Positions 33,613 to 41,802 of a DNA stretch of 42,369 nt are shown piece by piece (position 1 is the first letter of the stretch; every line of letters starts with the position of its first letter). Below the pieces are notes generated by a model. It ran no database searches, was not told where the DNA came from, and saw only the letters and a list, made by a program, of their open reading frames with translations. Source of the DNA: Chitiniphilus eburneus (GTDB taxonomy: Bacteria > Pseudomonadota > Gammaproteobacteria > Burkholderiales > Chitinibacteraceae); assembly GCF_005048205.1 (NCBI RefSeq), contig NZ_SUMF01000029.1:1-42369 (forward strand), read 5' to 3'. The position numbers and the translations under genes were made by a program.

Positions 33613-35049
33613 ATGATTCTCAACTCCCTGATTTTTGGCGGCATCACCGGCATCTGGTGGGCACTGGTGTGGTTCGTACTGCCCGTGGACCTGCGACAAT
33701 TGTCGGTGCCCTCGCTGACGTTGTTGCACGTGGCGCCCCCCGTACTGCTGATGGGCGCATGGAGCGCCTGGAAAAGCTACCGCGCCAAACGCGCGGCGGC
33801 GCTCGCGCAAGCGGCCATCGACGCCCAGGCCGCCGAAAACGCAGCCCGGATCAGCGCCGCGCGCGACACGCACGAAGCCGAACTGCGCCGCCGCCGCGCC
33901 TACGTGGATTGCCGGGGCGTCTGGGTCTCCTCCACCACACCGCCGCCCGGCTGGTTCGAAGGCCAGCCGGCACCCTGCGCGTTCCTGGAACATCCAGCCG
34001 AGGAAACGCTGGGCGTCGGCCGCGAAACCGCCCTGCGCCAATCGCTGCACGAAGTGCTCTCGCTGGCCATCGGCAGCAGCCCCGCCATCGCCTGGCTGCC
34101 GATCTACCTGCTGCCCGGCAACCAGATGGCCGGCGCCGCCCAACTGGACCTGGCGCGCGGCGCCTGGCAGGCAGCCATCGACGACAATGCCCTCGACCAC
34201 CCGCCCGGCCAGGCCGACTGCAAGTTCCTGCCCGGCATCGATGGCGTGGCCGACCGCGTCGTCGCCCTGTTCGAAAACGACCCCACCCTGCCCGCACTGC
34301 TGCTGCTCGGCCCCGACTCGCCACTGGCAGACACCGAAGCGGACGACCCCTACGACGACGACGCGCCCCCCGCCCCATCCGCCAGCGGCAAGCCCGGCCA
34401 TGCCGTGGTCGCCCTGCTGTTCAGCCGCCCCGGCCTGACCACCAGCTATCGCGACGACGACGCAGTGGTCACCGGTGACGACCAGGACCCGTACCAGCCC
34501 TACTGGGAACGCCAGGGCGGCGAAGCCGCCGGCCTGGGCTGGGCCCGCGTACCGCCGCCACTGCAACCCGCATTGCTGGACCTGGCGCCGCTCGCCACCC
34601 TGCACCAGGGCCGCACCCTGCAAAAGCAGGGCGGCGTGGGACACGGCAACGGCCTGTCGCGGCAGATCCAGAACCTGCTGGAAGGCGCACTGATCAACGC
34701 CAGCCTGCGCGACCAGCCATTCGACAGCGCCGAGGCCGACGCCCCCGCGCCGGTGGAAATCGGCTGGCTGGCGCACAACAGCGGCAGCGTCGATACCGGC
34801 GGCAGCCGGCTGGCAGCGCTGGCCACCGCCCTGCACTACTTCGGCAGCGAACTGAACCCCATCGACCAGGCCACCAACGTGGTCGTCGAATACGGCGACA
34901 TCGGCGCCGCACGCGGCCCGCTGCTGCTGGCCACAGCGCTGCTGCGCGCCGCGCAACTGGCGCAGCCCACCGTCGCGGCCGAGTTCGACGGCGACGACTT
35001 CGTCGGGGTCGGCGTGATGCGCCCCGCCATTGCAGGAGCAACCCCATGA
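33613..35049 (+). CDS. T6SS-linked membrane protein of unknown function
   Basis: This is a 478-aa protein from ATG 33613. Two membrane segments lie at about 3-22 and 32-50 (ILNSLIFGGITGIWWALVWF, then LTLLHVAPPVLLMGAW). A charged coil (to about 95) follows, then a large cytoplasmic or periplasmic domain. That domain has Trp/Pro motifs (GVWVSSTTPPPGW), an Asp-rich loop (ADTEADDPYDDD) and a C-terminal end with LLLATALLRAAQLAQ and GVGVMRPA. It overlaps the PAAR gene (ATGA) and is followed by tssA, so it belongs to the T6SS. The C-terminus has an outline like thiolase-related T6SS proteins, but I cannot assign it. Confidence 0.6.
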   Translation: MILNSLIFGGITGIWWALVWFVLPVDLRQLSVPSLTLLHVAPPVLLMGAWSAWKSYRAKRAAALAQAAIDAQAAENAARISAARDTHEAELRRRRAYVDCRGVWVSSTTPPPGWFEGQPAPCAFLEHPAEETLGVGRETALRQSLHEVLSLAIGSSPAIAWLPIYLLPGNQMAGAAQLDLARGAWQAAIDDNALDHPPGQADCKFLPGIDGVADRVVALFENDPTLPALLLLGPDSPLADTEADDPYDDDAPPAPSASGKPGHAVVALLFSRPGLTTSYRDDDAVVTGDDQDPYQPYWERQGGEAAGLGWARVPPPLQPALLDLAPLATLHQGRTLQKQGGVGHGNGLSRQIQNLLEGALINASLRDQPFDSAEADAPAPVEIGWLAHNSGSVDTGGSRLAALATALHYFGSELNPIDQATNVVVEYGDIGAARGPLLLATALLRAAQLAQPTVAAEFDGDDFVGVGVMRPAIAGATP

Positions 35050-35309
35050 AACGCGTCATCCGCCTGGGCGACCCCACCAGCCACGGCGGCTCGGTGGTCA
35101 GCGCATCACCGTCCACGGTGGTGATGGGCAAAGCCATCGCCCGCCTGGGCGACAAAGTCAGTTGCCCCAAACCCGGCCATTCGAACTGCGTCATCGTCGA
35201 AGCCGATCCGAACTGGCTGGTCGATGGCAAACCCGTCGCGCTGGACGGACACAAGACAAGCTGTGGCGCCGCGCTGATCGCCACGATACCCAACATGGAA
35301 AGAGGTTAA
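35046..35309 (+). CDS. PAAR-domain T6SS spike tip protein
   Basis: This 87-aa protein is a single PAAR domain: VIRLGDPTSHGGSVVSASPST at the start, ARLGDKVSCPKPGHSNCVIVEA, and VALDGHKTSCGAALIATIP at the end. His and Cys residues at the three conserved places bind zinc at the tip. PAAR proteins cap the VgrG spike and carry or recruit effectors. It overlaps the gene before and is 3 bases from tssA. No effector domain is fused, so a partner effector such as an Rhs protein is expected elsewhere. Confidence 0.93.
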   Translation: MKRVIRLGDPTSHGGSVVSASPSTVVMGKAIARLGDKVSCPKPGHSNCVIVEADPNWLVDGKPVALDGHKTSCGAALIATIPNMERG

Positions 35310-35312
35310 AGC

Positions 35313-36404
35313 ATGGATCAGTCCCGGCAGGACAAACTGGAACTGCTGCTCGCCCCCGTATCGGAGGCCCAGCCGGCCGGTAGCGACCTGGGCTATTCGC
35401 CGTTGTTCGACCAGATTCGCGAAGCGCGCCGCGCCGACGACCCGGTGCTGTCGCAAGGCGACTGGGCCGCATCGCTCAAGAGCGCCGACTGGCCCAAAAC
35501 GCGCAAACTGTGCGAAGACGCGCTGATCGGCCAGAGCAAAGACCTGCAACTGGCAGTGTGGTACGTCGAAGCACTGACCCGGATCGACGGCTACGCCGGC
35601 CTGGATTTCGGGCTGCGCTTCGTCGCCGGCCTGCTGCAACGCTATTGGGAAACCGCGTATCCCGAACTGGACCCGGACGACCTGGACGAACGCGTGGGCA
35701 AGCTGGAATGGCTGAACACCCAACTGGGACGCGCCATACGCCAGGTGCCGCTCATCCCGCAGGCGCACGGCGGCTACGACTGGTACCGCTGGCAGGAATC
35801 GCGCGAGGTGGAAAACCTGGGCCTGCGCGATGGCGAAGCCCGCGAACGCGCCATCGCCGAAGGCAAACTGTCCGGCGAAGTGTTCGACAAAGCCGCGCAG
35901 TACGCCGGCCTGCCGTGGTTCCAGACCCTGAGCGAACAATTGACCGACGCACGCGACGCCTATGCCGGGCTGGACAGCCTGTGCGACGAACGCTTCGGCT
36001 ACGCCGCGCCCAACCTGGCGGAAATCCGCGAAGCGATCAACGCCGCCAGCGACGTGGTGAACCGCCTGTTCGAACAGTTCGGCGGCCGCGCCGCCGCCAC
36101 GCCCGCCGGGGAGACCCAGCCCGTCATGAACACCACCCCGCACGATGCCCCGGCCACACCGACAGCCACGCCCCAGGCACTGATCGCCGCCGGCCCCATC
36201 GCCAGCCGCGCCGACGCCATCCGCCAGCTCCGCGACATCGCGCGCTTCTTCCGCGCCAACGAACCGCACAGCCCCGTCGCCCTGCTCGCCGAGCGCGCCG
36301 CCAAATGGGCCGAAATGCCACTGGAAGACTGGTTGCAAACGGTGATCAAAGACGACTCCACACTGGGTCAACTGCGGGAGTTGCTGGATTTCCGGCAGGC
36401 ATGA
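35313..36404 (+). CDS. tssA: TssA, T6SS assembly cap protein
   Basis: This 363-aa protein has the ImpA N-terminal domain of TssA: the opening DKLELLLAPVSEAQPAGSDL, then DWPKTRKLCEDALIGQSKDLQLAVW and the block RYWETAYPELDPDDLDERVGKLEWLN. A helical middle, a Pro/Thr linker near 270 and a short C-terminal region (SRADAIRQLRDIARFFR..., PLEDWLQTVI) follow. TssA organises baseplate and sheath growth. It is the last gene before a strong terminator. Other core T6SS genes are not in the window, apart from a ClpV fragment at 41 kb. Confidence 0.93.
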   Translation: MDQSRQDKLELLLAPVSEAQPAGSDLGYSPLFDQIREARRADDPVLSQGDWAASLKSADWPKTRKLCEDALIGQSKDLQLAVWYVEALTRIDGYAGLDFGLRFVAGLLQRYWETAYPELDPDDLDERVGKLEWLNTQLGRAIRQVPLIPQAHGGYDWYRWQESREVENLGLRDGEARERAIAEGKLSGEVFDKAAQYAGLPWFQTLSEQLTDARDAYAGLDSLCDERFGYAAPNLAEIREAINAASDVVNRLFEQFGGRAAATPAGETQPVMNTTPHDAPATPTATPQALIAAGPIASRADAIRQLRDIARFFRANEPHSPVALLAERAAKWAEMPLEDWLQTVIKDDSTLGQLRELLDFRQA

Positions 36405-36430
36405 ACGGCCGACTCAGCATGAACGACAAA

Positions 36431-36459
36431 AACAAAGACCTTCGGGTCTTTGTTTTTTT
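36431..36459 (+). terminator. Rho-independent terminator after tssA
   Basis: CAAAGACC-ttcg-GGTCTTTG is a perfect 8-bp stem with a UUCG tetraloop, followed by seven T. It lies about 30 bases past the tssA stop. Confidence 0.95.
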
Positions 36460-36609
36460 GGCGGACGCCATGGAGGCTACCGGCCAAACTACCGTGATAC
36501 CGAATGCGGAATCTGATCATCCAAGTCATGGTTTTCCCCTCTTGTAAGTGCTGCCTGCGGCCTCCACCGCAGCCTCGGATGGGGAAGTCCCTTTTATTCG
36601 CTAGACCAC

Positions 36610-36975
36610 ATGAAAACGTCCCAGAACTTTCGCTCCTTTCTTCTCACCGCTTTGGTCGTGCCAATAATTGGTAGCTCCAATGCTCAGGAAGCTGCCCCCC
36701 TCATAAATCCAAGTATTCCGAGGGAATCCTATACATCTGAACGAGCAGCCGAAGGTCGCGCTCAATTCAATTCAATGCAGGGGGAGCGGGAGGCATGTGG
36801 GGACGCCTACATTCGCGCCTATCAAGAGTCACTTTACAAGTACTGCGTCGCTACTGATGGCGGCGAGAATATCGGAGGAGGCTGCGCCCATGTTGCATAT
36901 GCCCGGTCAATCCACCCCAAAGTCCTGGAGCTGGCTCTTGAACACTGCACCAGCTTGGTAACGGCCGTGGAATGA
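36610..36975 (+). CDS. Small exported cysteine-containing protein, 121 aa
   Basis: A signal peptide (residues 1-25, FLLTALVVPIIGSSNAQ) is followed by a mature helical part. Paired cysteines lie in EREACGDAYIRAY, LYKYCVATDGG, GGGCAHVAYARS and LEHCTSLV, enough for two disulfides. It is probably periplasmic. No family is recognised. Position after a T6SS cluster and before immunity genes hints at an immunity or adaptor role, without direct support. Base use is less GC-rich than the T6SS genes. Confidence 0.55.
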   Translation: MKTSQNFRSFLLTALVVPIIGSSNAQEAAPLINPSIPRESYTSERAAEGRAQFNSMQGEREACGDAYIRAYQESLYKYCVATDGGENIGGGCAHVAYARSIHPKVLELALEHCTSLVTAVE

Positions 36976-37071
36976 ATGGCCTGGGTTGCATCAGAGACAA
37001 GATTGATCGCCTGATGCAGCAAGCTGTCGGCTGTGTGAATGCTACAACGGCCCGGCTTGGCCGCTTCGTAG

Positions 37072-38184
37072 TCAGTCCACACCTGAAATTGATTTCTTCA
37101 AAAATCGGATAGCCTCAATCAATTGAGGAATATCCTGGCGCGCCTTGGCAATAAAATCCTGATCTGCCACGCTGGCGCCGATCAACTCGATATCCTCTCT
37201 TCGGTTCTCGCCCTCTCCAATCATTATAAAGTTGGAACCACTTTGATGATCCCGCCCCTCCACATAGGAAACCCATGGCATCGGCGCGGCCGCATTGCAG
37301 CGCCGCTCAACTTCATCCAGATAGCCATCAGATATGAATTCTTTCGTCTCTTCCATAGCACTTTTCATGGCTTCACACACCAGTTGTTGACGTTGACTGA
37401 ACGCCTCGCCCTGATTGCACTCTCGATACGATGAATTCCCTGAATGGTCTGCCCTCCAACCACGGTAAGCGCACAGTCCTTGCCTTCCAGGGCTCGGCTC
37501 AATCGAAACCCGTCCAGGGCGACACCCTCTTCGTCTGGCGGGAAAATTGCACCGATTCCCAACGAAATTTTCTGTAAGAAAAACCGCCGAACATTCCAGT
37601 AAATACAGCTGAATAGCCACGTCGTACCATAGTGAAAATCCGCCTTATAAGGCTCAAACACGTTTGATTTCCACTTTTTATGATAAGGCGCCAGATATGT
37701 CACCCAATATGCAGTTGGGTTCCACCGAACCGACAGCACCGCAGAGGGCAATGCATGAATAGCATCCACGCAATTCATGGCCCTCTCGATATTTCCCCGC
37801 ATTGATGGCTTTCTTTGCTTCCAAGATGCCATCCGCGATGACTGCATGATAGCGGTCAAGCAAAAGCCGGAAATTGGGTGTTTCAACCCCACAGACAGCA
37901 CTTTCGAACTGTGCGATAAAATCGGCCTCTGACAGAATTTCTGTTTGTGGCAACCCCTGCAAGGCCATGAACGCTGGCACCTTCTCCTTCCCGGATACGT
38001 CAAACTGGCACAACGCACGGATGTACCTGCTCGCCATGCCCACGTCAGGTTGGCCATTTGTGTAGCCCAACCAAAAGCGGGCCAGCGCCAGCATCCAGTC
38101 GAGCGCAGCAATCCTGACTTTCAATCCCGCGTTATCCATCTCATCATCAATTGTGTAAGTCAACGGCATAATCATGCCTGCCAT
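37072..38184 (-). pseudogene. Immunity-like protein gene broken by two frameshifts
   Basis: Three adjacent leftward frames join into one protein of about 365 residues. The first runs from ATG 38184 (LALARFWLGYTNGQPDVGMA) to about 37800. The second carries AMNCVDAIHALPSAVLSVRW, YWVTYLAPYHKKWKS and FSCIYWNVRRFFLQKISL to about 37420. The third carries FSQRQQLVCEAMKSAMEETK to the stop at 37072. The first shift is near a GGGG run (about 37800-37805), the second near 37410-37425. The YW.TYLAPYHKKW block resembles FWACYLLPYEKRW in the gene at 39256-39699, so the two may be related. Frames could be sequencing artefacts, but the region is otherwise decayed. Confidence 0.6.
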
Positions 38185-38420
38185 TCCTTTCCATCGGGCT
38201 TAATAAACCTCAATGGATTGCTATTCGTACACTCATATCGATTGAACGAATGCACTTCCCGGGGGCCGTGGCAGTAGAAGATTTTGGCTTGATTGGCACT
38301 GACGCCGATCTCTTGCTACAGCAGACAATTGGTGCAGGTGAACTCAGGCCGCAATATGGCAGCTTGGTTGCTTCAGCTTGCTTTCTCAAAAAATAAAATC
38401 AAGAAAAAACCATTGGCCTC

Positions 38421-38645
38421 TTATTCCGGAATATAGGTGAAATACCCTTCAACCCAGTGATCCTTGCCCACCTGGTATTTTTGGATGTCAAATCCATCGG
38501 GTGCATCCATGAAACCGGGCTTTTCCGAAAGCCTTGAAATTGCGAGCCTTGCCTCTGCATCGCTGGCATAAACACCGATAAATTTTACATCCTCTTCCCC
38601 ACCGGGAAGCTCATGTACATGATGTAGTATATAAACAGAATCCAC
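38421..38645 (-). CDS. Small paralogous protein A (DUF7336-like candidate), 74 aa
   Basis: The GTG start at 38645 follows an AGGGGC ribosome site. The sequence SVYILHHVHEL, KFIGVYASDAEARLAISRLSE, PGFMDAPDGFDIQKYQV and HWVEGYFTY is a compact alpha/beta domain. It is the twin of the protein encoded immediately to the right (38694-38912). Proteins of this shape lie beside polymorphic toxins as immunity proteins, an inference from context. It is AT-richer than the prophage and T6SS genes. Confidence 0.65.
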   Translation of the reverse strand: MDSVYILHHVHELPGGEEDVKFIGVYASDAEARLAISRLSEKPGFMDAPDGFDIQKYQVGKDHWVEGYFTYIPE

Positions 38646-38693
38646 GGGTACAGCCCCTAAAGTTTCATATGTTTTACTTTTACTTCCACCTCT

Positions 38694-38912
38694 TCATTCA
38701 TCCCATCCAAACCCTTCCGTCCAATGGACATCATTCATTGCATACTTTTCTATTAAAAATCCATCCGGGTAATCTCTAAACCCCGGGAGGCCACTTAGAA
38801 ATTCGATGGCCTTTTCCGCGCTCTCCGCTGAGTCGAAAACCCCTAAAAATTTATAATTTTCGCTCTCACACTCATCATTCCCATAAATGTGCTCCAATAC
38901 GTAGACATTCAC
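38694..38912 (-). CDS. Small paralogous protein B (DUF7336-like candidate), 72 aa
   Basis: GTG 38912 (V-N-V-Y-V-L-E-H) is favoured because it aligns with the start of its paralogue and has AGGTGAG upstream; a GTG at 38957 would add 15 residues. NVYVLEHIYGND, KFLGVFDSAESAEKAIEFLS, PGFRDYPDGFLIEKYAM and HWTEGFGW match protein A position by position. The tandem pair probably arose by duplication and divergence, as seen for orphan immunity genes. Confidence 0.65.
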   Translation of the reverse strand: MNVYVLEHIYGNDECESENYKFLGVFDSAESAEKAIEFLSGLPGFRDYPDGFLIEKYAMNDVHWTEGFGWDE

Positions 38913-38986
38913 CGGAATTTTCTCACCTGAAATTACTCTTTGGCCCCAAAGCTTCACATATTTCCGCTAAAGAACCACCCCTTCCA

Positions 38987-39121
38987 TCATGATTCAACAA
39001 CATGAGCAAGAAGCAGGTCCTCATCCAGCAACACTGTAAAGCACCATATGTTCTTCATGCCATCCAGCAAAACAAATTCATCATTAGGTTCATTTACAGA
39101 CGACATCAGTCTTGAAAACAT
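38987..39121 (-). pseudogene. Short leftover immunity-like frame, 44 aa
   Basis: ATG 39121 to TGA 38987 encodes MFSRLMSSVNEPNDEFVLLD, then an IWCFTVLLDED strand and a short end. It has only a weak ribosome site and looks like the C-terminal half of a lost small gene. Confidence 0.3.
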
Positions 39122-39255
39122 CTTTCTATTAGAAGAAACCTCTTCTTTTCTTCAAAAATCCTTCCCTCACAGGGACGCAGCATCATCTAAAGTATCAGCA
39201 AGATATTGAGACACGTAAGTGCCCCCTTGAAACTCGACAAAAAACGAATAAATTT

Positions 39256-39699
39256 TCATCTTTTATATCTGGAAAACAGCATTTTATTCCATCTTTTCTC
39301 ATAGGGTAAAAGATAACAAGCCCAAAACCCCGGCTCATCCCATCCATGCTTGTTTTGAATCGCGTCACCCAGACAGTGCAATGTATCAGCCAAATCCTGC
39401 AACTCATCCCAATCACCGGCAGTGGAGAGCCTGAAAATCTCCTCAACACCCGCCCACAAGACAACTTCGTATCTTTCCAAAACCTTGAGATTATTCTCAT
39501 CGGCCTGCGATTTTTGCTCAAGAATCCACTCCGGCGAGTAAAATTCACCAAACATATCAAATGCTTTACCCTCAGCCACTCCCATATGGATTGCTTTCAA
39601 AATAGCCAGAAGGCGCACCCTTTTCTGGTTATTTTTTTCAAACCTCAAAATACTCAATACTTCGCCAGATGCCTTGAAAAACTCAACCAAGGGTTTCAT
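39256..39699 (-). CDS. Immunity-like helical protein, 147 aa
   Basis: Start ATG 39699 overlaps the end of the preceding gene by 17 bases. The protein is wholly helical and charged, with KNNQKRVRLLAILKAIHMGV, VLWAGVEEIFRLSTAGDWDE and a C-terminal motif GFWACYLLPYEKRW. The last is shared with the frameshifted gene at 37072-38184. It is likely cytoplasmic. Its place in a run of leftward AT-rich small genes behind Rhs remnants supports an immunity role. No named Imm family is assigned. Confidence 0.6.
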   Translation of the reverse strand: MKPLVEFFKASGEVLSILRFEKNNQKRVRLLAILKAIHMGVAEGKAFDMFGEFYSPEWILEQKSQADENNLKVLERYEVVLWAGVEEIFRLSTAGDWDELQDLADTLHCLGDAIQNKHGWDEPGFWACYLLPYEKRWNKMLFSRYKR

Positions 39700-40102
39700 T
39701 GTCCACCCCTATCAACCCATCAACCACAGCAAATCTGGATTGGTTAAAAAACACTTCTTTACATACGATCCTCAAATCCACCTCTCCGCCAGCGGCACAA
39801 AGCAAAATCAAATTTTTCATTTTAAAATCCTCCTTCGATCCAAATCGATATTCATTCCCCATCCATTGCTCACACTCTCCTGGTGAAAATACCTGACAAG
39901 ACACCAAGCCAACATATTCGGCAAACCCTTCATGCTCTGCCTCGTCAAAGCAATTTTGATAATCCAACGAAATGGTATTTCTACATTCCACCCAACCAAC
40001 AAAATCCCCTTTCATCATATCGATGAATTTCAAATTGATATTTCTTCCATTATTTTCAATAACAATCGAATCCAAATTTACATTTTCCAATATTTTTTTC
40101 AT
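39683..40102 (-). CDS. Immunity-like protein coupled to an effector remnant, 139 aa
   Basis: ATG 40102 overlaps the stop of an effector-tail remnant (ATGA). The start MKKILENVNLDSIVIENNGR and following strands (NINLKFIDMMKGDFVGWVECRN) suggest a small beta-rich domain, followed by EHEGFAEYVGLVSCQVFSPGE. The arrangement effector end then immunity start with four-base overlap is typical of toxin-immunity pairs. The toxin part itself is gone, so this is an orphan immunity gene. Confidence 0.6.
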   Translation of the reverse strand: MKKILENVNLDSIVIENNGRNINLKFIDMMKGDFVGWVECRNTISLDYQNCFDEAEHEGFAEYVGLVSCQVFSPGECEQWMGNEYRFGSKEDFKMKNLILLCAAGGEVDLRIVCKEVFFNQSRFAVVDGLIGVDNETLG

Positions 40103-40307
40103 CGCTTCACCTTGCCCAGTGGCTTGCTGTGGTACAGGGGTGACGTACCGTTGGCGGCTTTGTCCGTCATTTTTTGGTAGTCGTAGTAATAGAAGTCTTC
40201 GCGGCTGCCGGTACTGAGATCGACTTCCTGGTACTGCAGGCCATTGGTACCGGCGAGTTGAAATTTACATCGCCAACACTTTCAAAAGGAATGACAATAA
40301 CATCCAT
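40099..40307 (-). pseudogene. Chimeric scar: truncated immunity start joined to an effector C-terminus
   Basis: From ATG 40307, behind AGGGAAGGG, runs an AT-rich start (MDVIVIPFESVGDVNFN) like an immunity protein. At about 40260 base use changes, and another frame carries a GC-rich effector tail (QLAGTNGLQYQEVDLSTGS, REDFYYYDYQKMTDKAANGT, PLYHSKPLGKVKR) that ends at the ATGA overlap with the next gene. The joint marks a recombination or deletion between two toxin-immunity units. Confidence 0.5.
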
Positions 40308-40369
40308 TTCAATTTCCCTTCCCTTTCACTCCATGAGCTTCGCCTTTCATTTTTCGCGCGGCAGCTCCG

Positions 40370-40500
40370 GCCGGTGGCACCGACCAGTTTTTCGCCATAT
40401 GGGCGGTAGATCCTCCGCCACAGTAGTTTGCCTTTGGCGGCGATGGCGGCAATCCGGTGGCCCAGGGAGTCGCAGTGCAACAGGACGTGCCATTGGTGGC
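40370..40500 (-). pseudogene. Rhs core fragment
   Basis: The leftward frame HCDSLGHRIAAIAAKGKLL-WRRIYRPYGEKLVGATG is a piece of the Rhs repeat core (the family reads H-x-D-x-L-G-x-R and YRPYGE). It begins without a start codon and is followed by a short unrelated tail. It is a remnant of a displaced Rhs tip. Confidence 0.55.
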
Positions 40501-40587
40501 TTCATCCGCTATTTTCTAGCGGGCGCGGTAATAAAGTTTACGCAGGCGCCGGGGGCGAGGTCGATCTACTGATGCGCAAACTATTTT

Positions 40588-40971
40588 TTAGCGATCAAAT
40601 TTGCAATCAAAAGCCTTTCCTTCTATTACCTCACAACTATAAATTCCACCAAATTCAAACTCTTCCCTTGGACCACCATTGTGAAGGCTAACTTGATACC
40701 TATCCCCCTCCTTGAAGACGGCAGCCATTGCATGTTTAATATCGTCACTTAAGGTTTTTTTTGTTGCCAATATGGCTTTTAGTGCATTTTTGTTTTGCAA
40801 GCACTCCTTGGGGCTTTTTTCTGTCAAATCGCGAACTTGAGATTTTTTATAAACAAATTCCTTTTGGGCCTTGTCATGAAAAACCCTATCCAAGCGGACG
40901 TCACAAATTAATCCATTCTGTGCCATTGCACAATTTGCATAGAAGAAAAAAAGAAAAAATGAATTTTTCAT
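40588..40971 (-). CDS. Exported small protein, immunity-like, 127 aa
   Basis: ATG 40971 starts a signal peptide (KNSFFLFFFYANCAMA). The mature part has three or four cysteines (ICDV, KECLQ, YSCEV, DCKFD) and a Lys-rich helical middle (KNALKAILATKKTLSDDIKH). Periplasmic location would suit protection against a periplasm-acting toxin, but that is inference. It lies between a ClpV remnant and an Rhs fragment, all leftward. No family is recognised. Confidence 0.55.
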   Translation of the reverse strand: MKNSFFLFFFYANCAMAQNGLICDVRLDRVFHDKAQKEFVYKKSQVRDLTEKSPKECLQNKNALKAILATKKTLSDDIKHAMAAVFKEGDRYQVSLHNGGPREEFEFGGIYSCEVIEGKAFDCKFDR

Positions 40972-40990
40972 AGATCAAACTCCCCTTTAC

Positions 40991-41305
40991 TTAAACTCCA
41001 ACCTTTGATTTCACCGTCACGCCGATCTTCTTCATCGGCTTGCCGGCCGCCATGCGGTCGAGCAGGTCGGCGGAGATGCGTGCCAGCACGGTGCGGTTGA
41101 GGATCGCGTCGGCGTCGCGTGCGCCGCTGTCCACGTCGTAGCAGCGGCTGATCACCAGTTCGATCAGCTCCTCGAGGAAATCCACCTGCGCGCCGTGGTT
41201 TTCCTCGATGCGACGACGGATCTTGCCGAGTTTCAGGCCGACGATGCGGAGCAGCACGTCGTCGCGCGCCGGGGCATGCTGCCCGATGGGGACGAAGGCA
41301 AGCAC
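40991..41305 (-). pseudogene. tssH: ClpV/TssH C-terminal fragment
   Basis: The frame encodes LRIVGLKLGKIRRRIEENHG, then RCYDVDSGARDADAILNRTV and ISADLLDRMAAGKPMKKIGV. This is the last 90 or so residues of the T6SS sheath-disassembly ATPase ClpV (D2 small domain: LKLGKI.RRI..NH and DVDSGAR..D.IL.R). The ATPase domains and a proper start are missing and GC content is higher than around it. It is a displaced end of a tssH gene left by recombination. Confidence 0.8.
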
Positions 41306-41490
41306 ATCAATCTAGTGCTGGTGGTCAACAGAACAACCACGCAAGCTGTTCATCAACCGCAAGACTGGCGCATGACGCGCCGACTCAGCGCTGTCAACTC
41401 TCCGATGTCTTGAGCTTTCGCCATAGCCACCACCTTTGTGCGGCAGGATAATGGCAGCTTCGTCTTTTAAATCACCAAACATCCAAACAT

Positions 41491-41784
41491 TCATTCGTCA
41501 CTCATTGTTTCTTTTTTTGCCAATTCACTCACCTCACGCAAAAAAAACTCCACTTCTAATTTTTCATCTGGACTCATATCTGAGCGCCCCTCCAAAGACA
41601 TATTCCCGCAAACAATGTCGATGCCCAGCATCCCGTCTTCAAAGTCAAAATCCCACTCAAACCCCCTTTCCATCAAAAGGGAATTTAGTGTCTCCATGCG
41701 CAAGAGCAGCGATGGCAATTTAATTTTTTTTTGAAAAAAACCATCAATCGTTCTTATCAAATCAAGAAATATATCTGAATTCAT
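41491..41784 (-). CDS. Probable immunity protein for the Rhs toxin, 97 aa
   Basis: ATG 41784 lies 18 bases after the Rhs stop, with AAGAGG 7 bases upstream. The protein is acidic and helical (MNSDIFLDLIRTIDGFFQKK, then LMERGFEWDFDFEDGMLG, then SDMSPDEKLEVEFFLREVSE). Its place directly after a toxin C-terminus is the usual site of the cognate immunity gene. The acidic surface suits blocking an RNase-type toxin. No named family is recognised. Confidence 0.65.
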   Translation of the reverse strand: MNSDIFLDLIRTIDGFFQKKIKLPSLLLRMETLNSLLMERGFEWDFDFEDGMLGIDIVCGNMSLEGRSDMSPDEKLEVEFFLREVSELAKKETMSDE

Positions 41785-41802
41785 TAAAAAACCTCTTTTC
41801 AA

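Noticed and set aside
36419-36547. Short frame after tssA (MNDKNKDLRVF...)
   Set aside because: It reads through the terminator hairpin and has no homologous look.
39195-39560. Leftward 121-aa frame over the gene at 39256-39699
   Set aside because: Different frame of a better gene; Arg/Cys/Ser-rich shadow without ribosome site.
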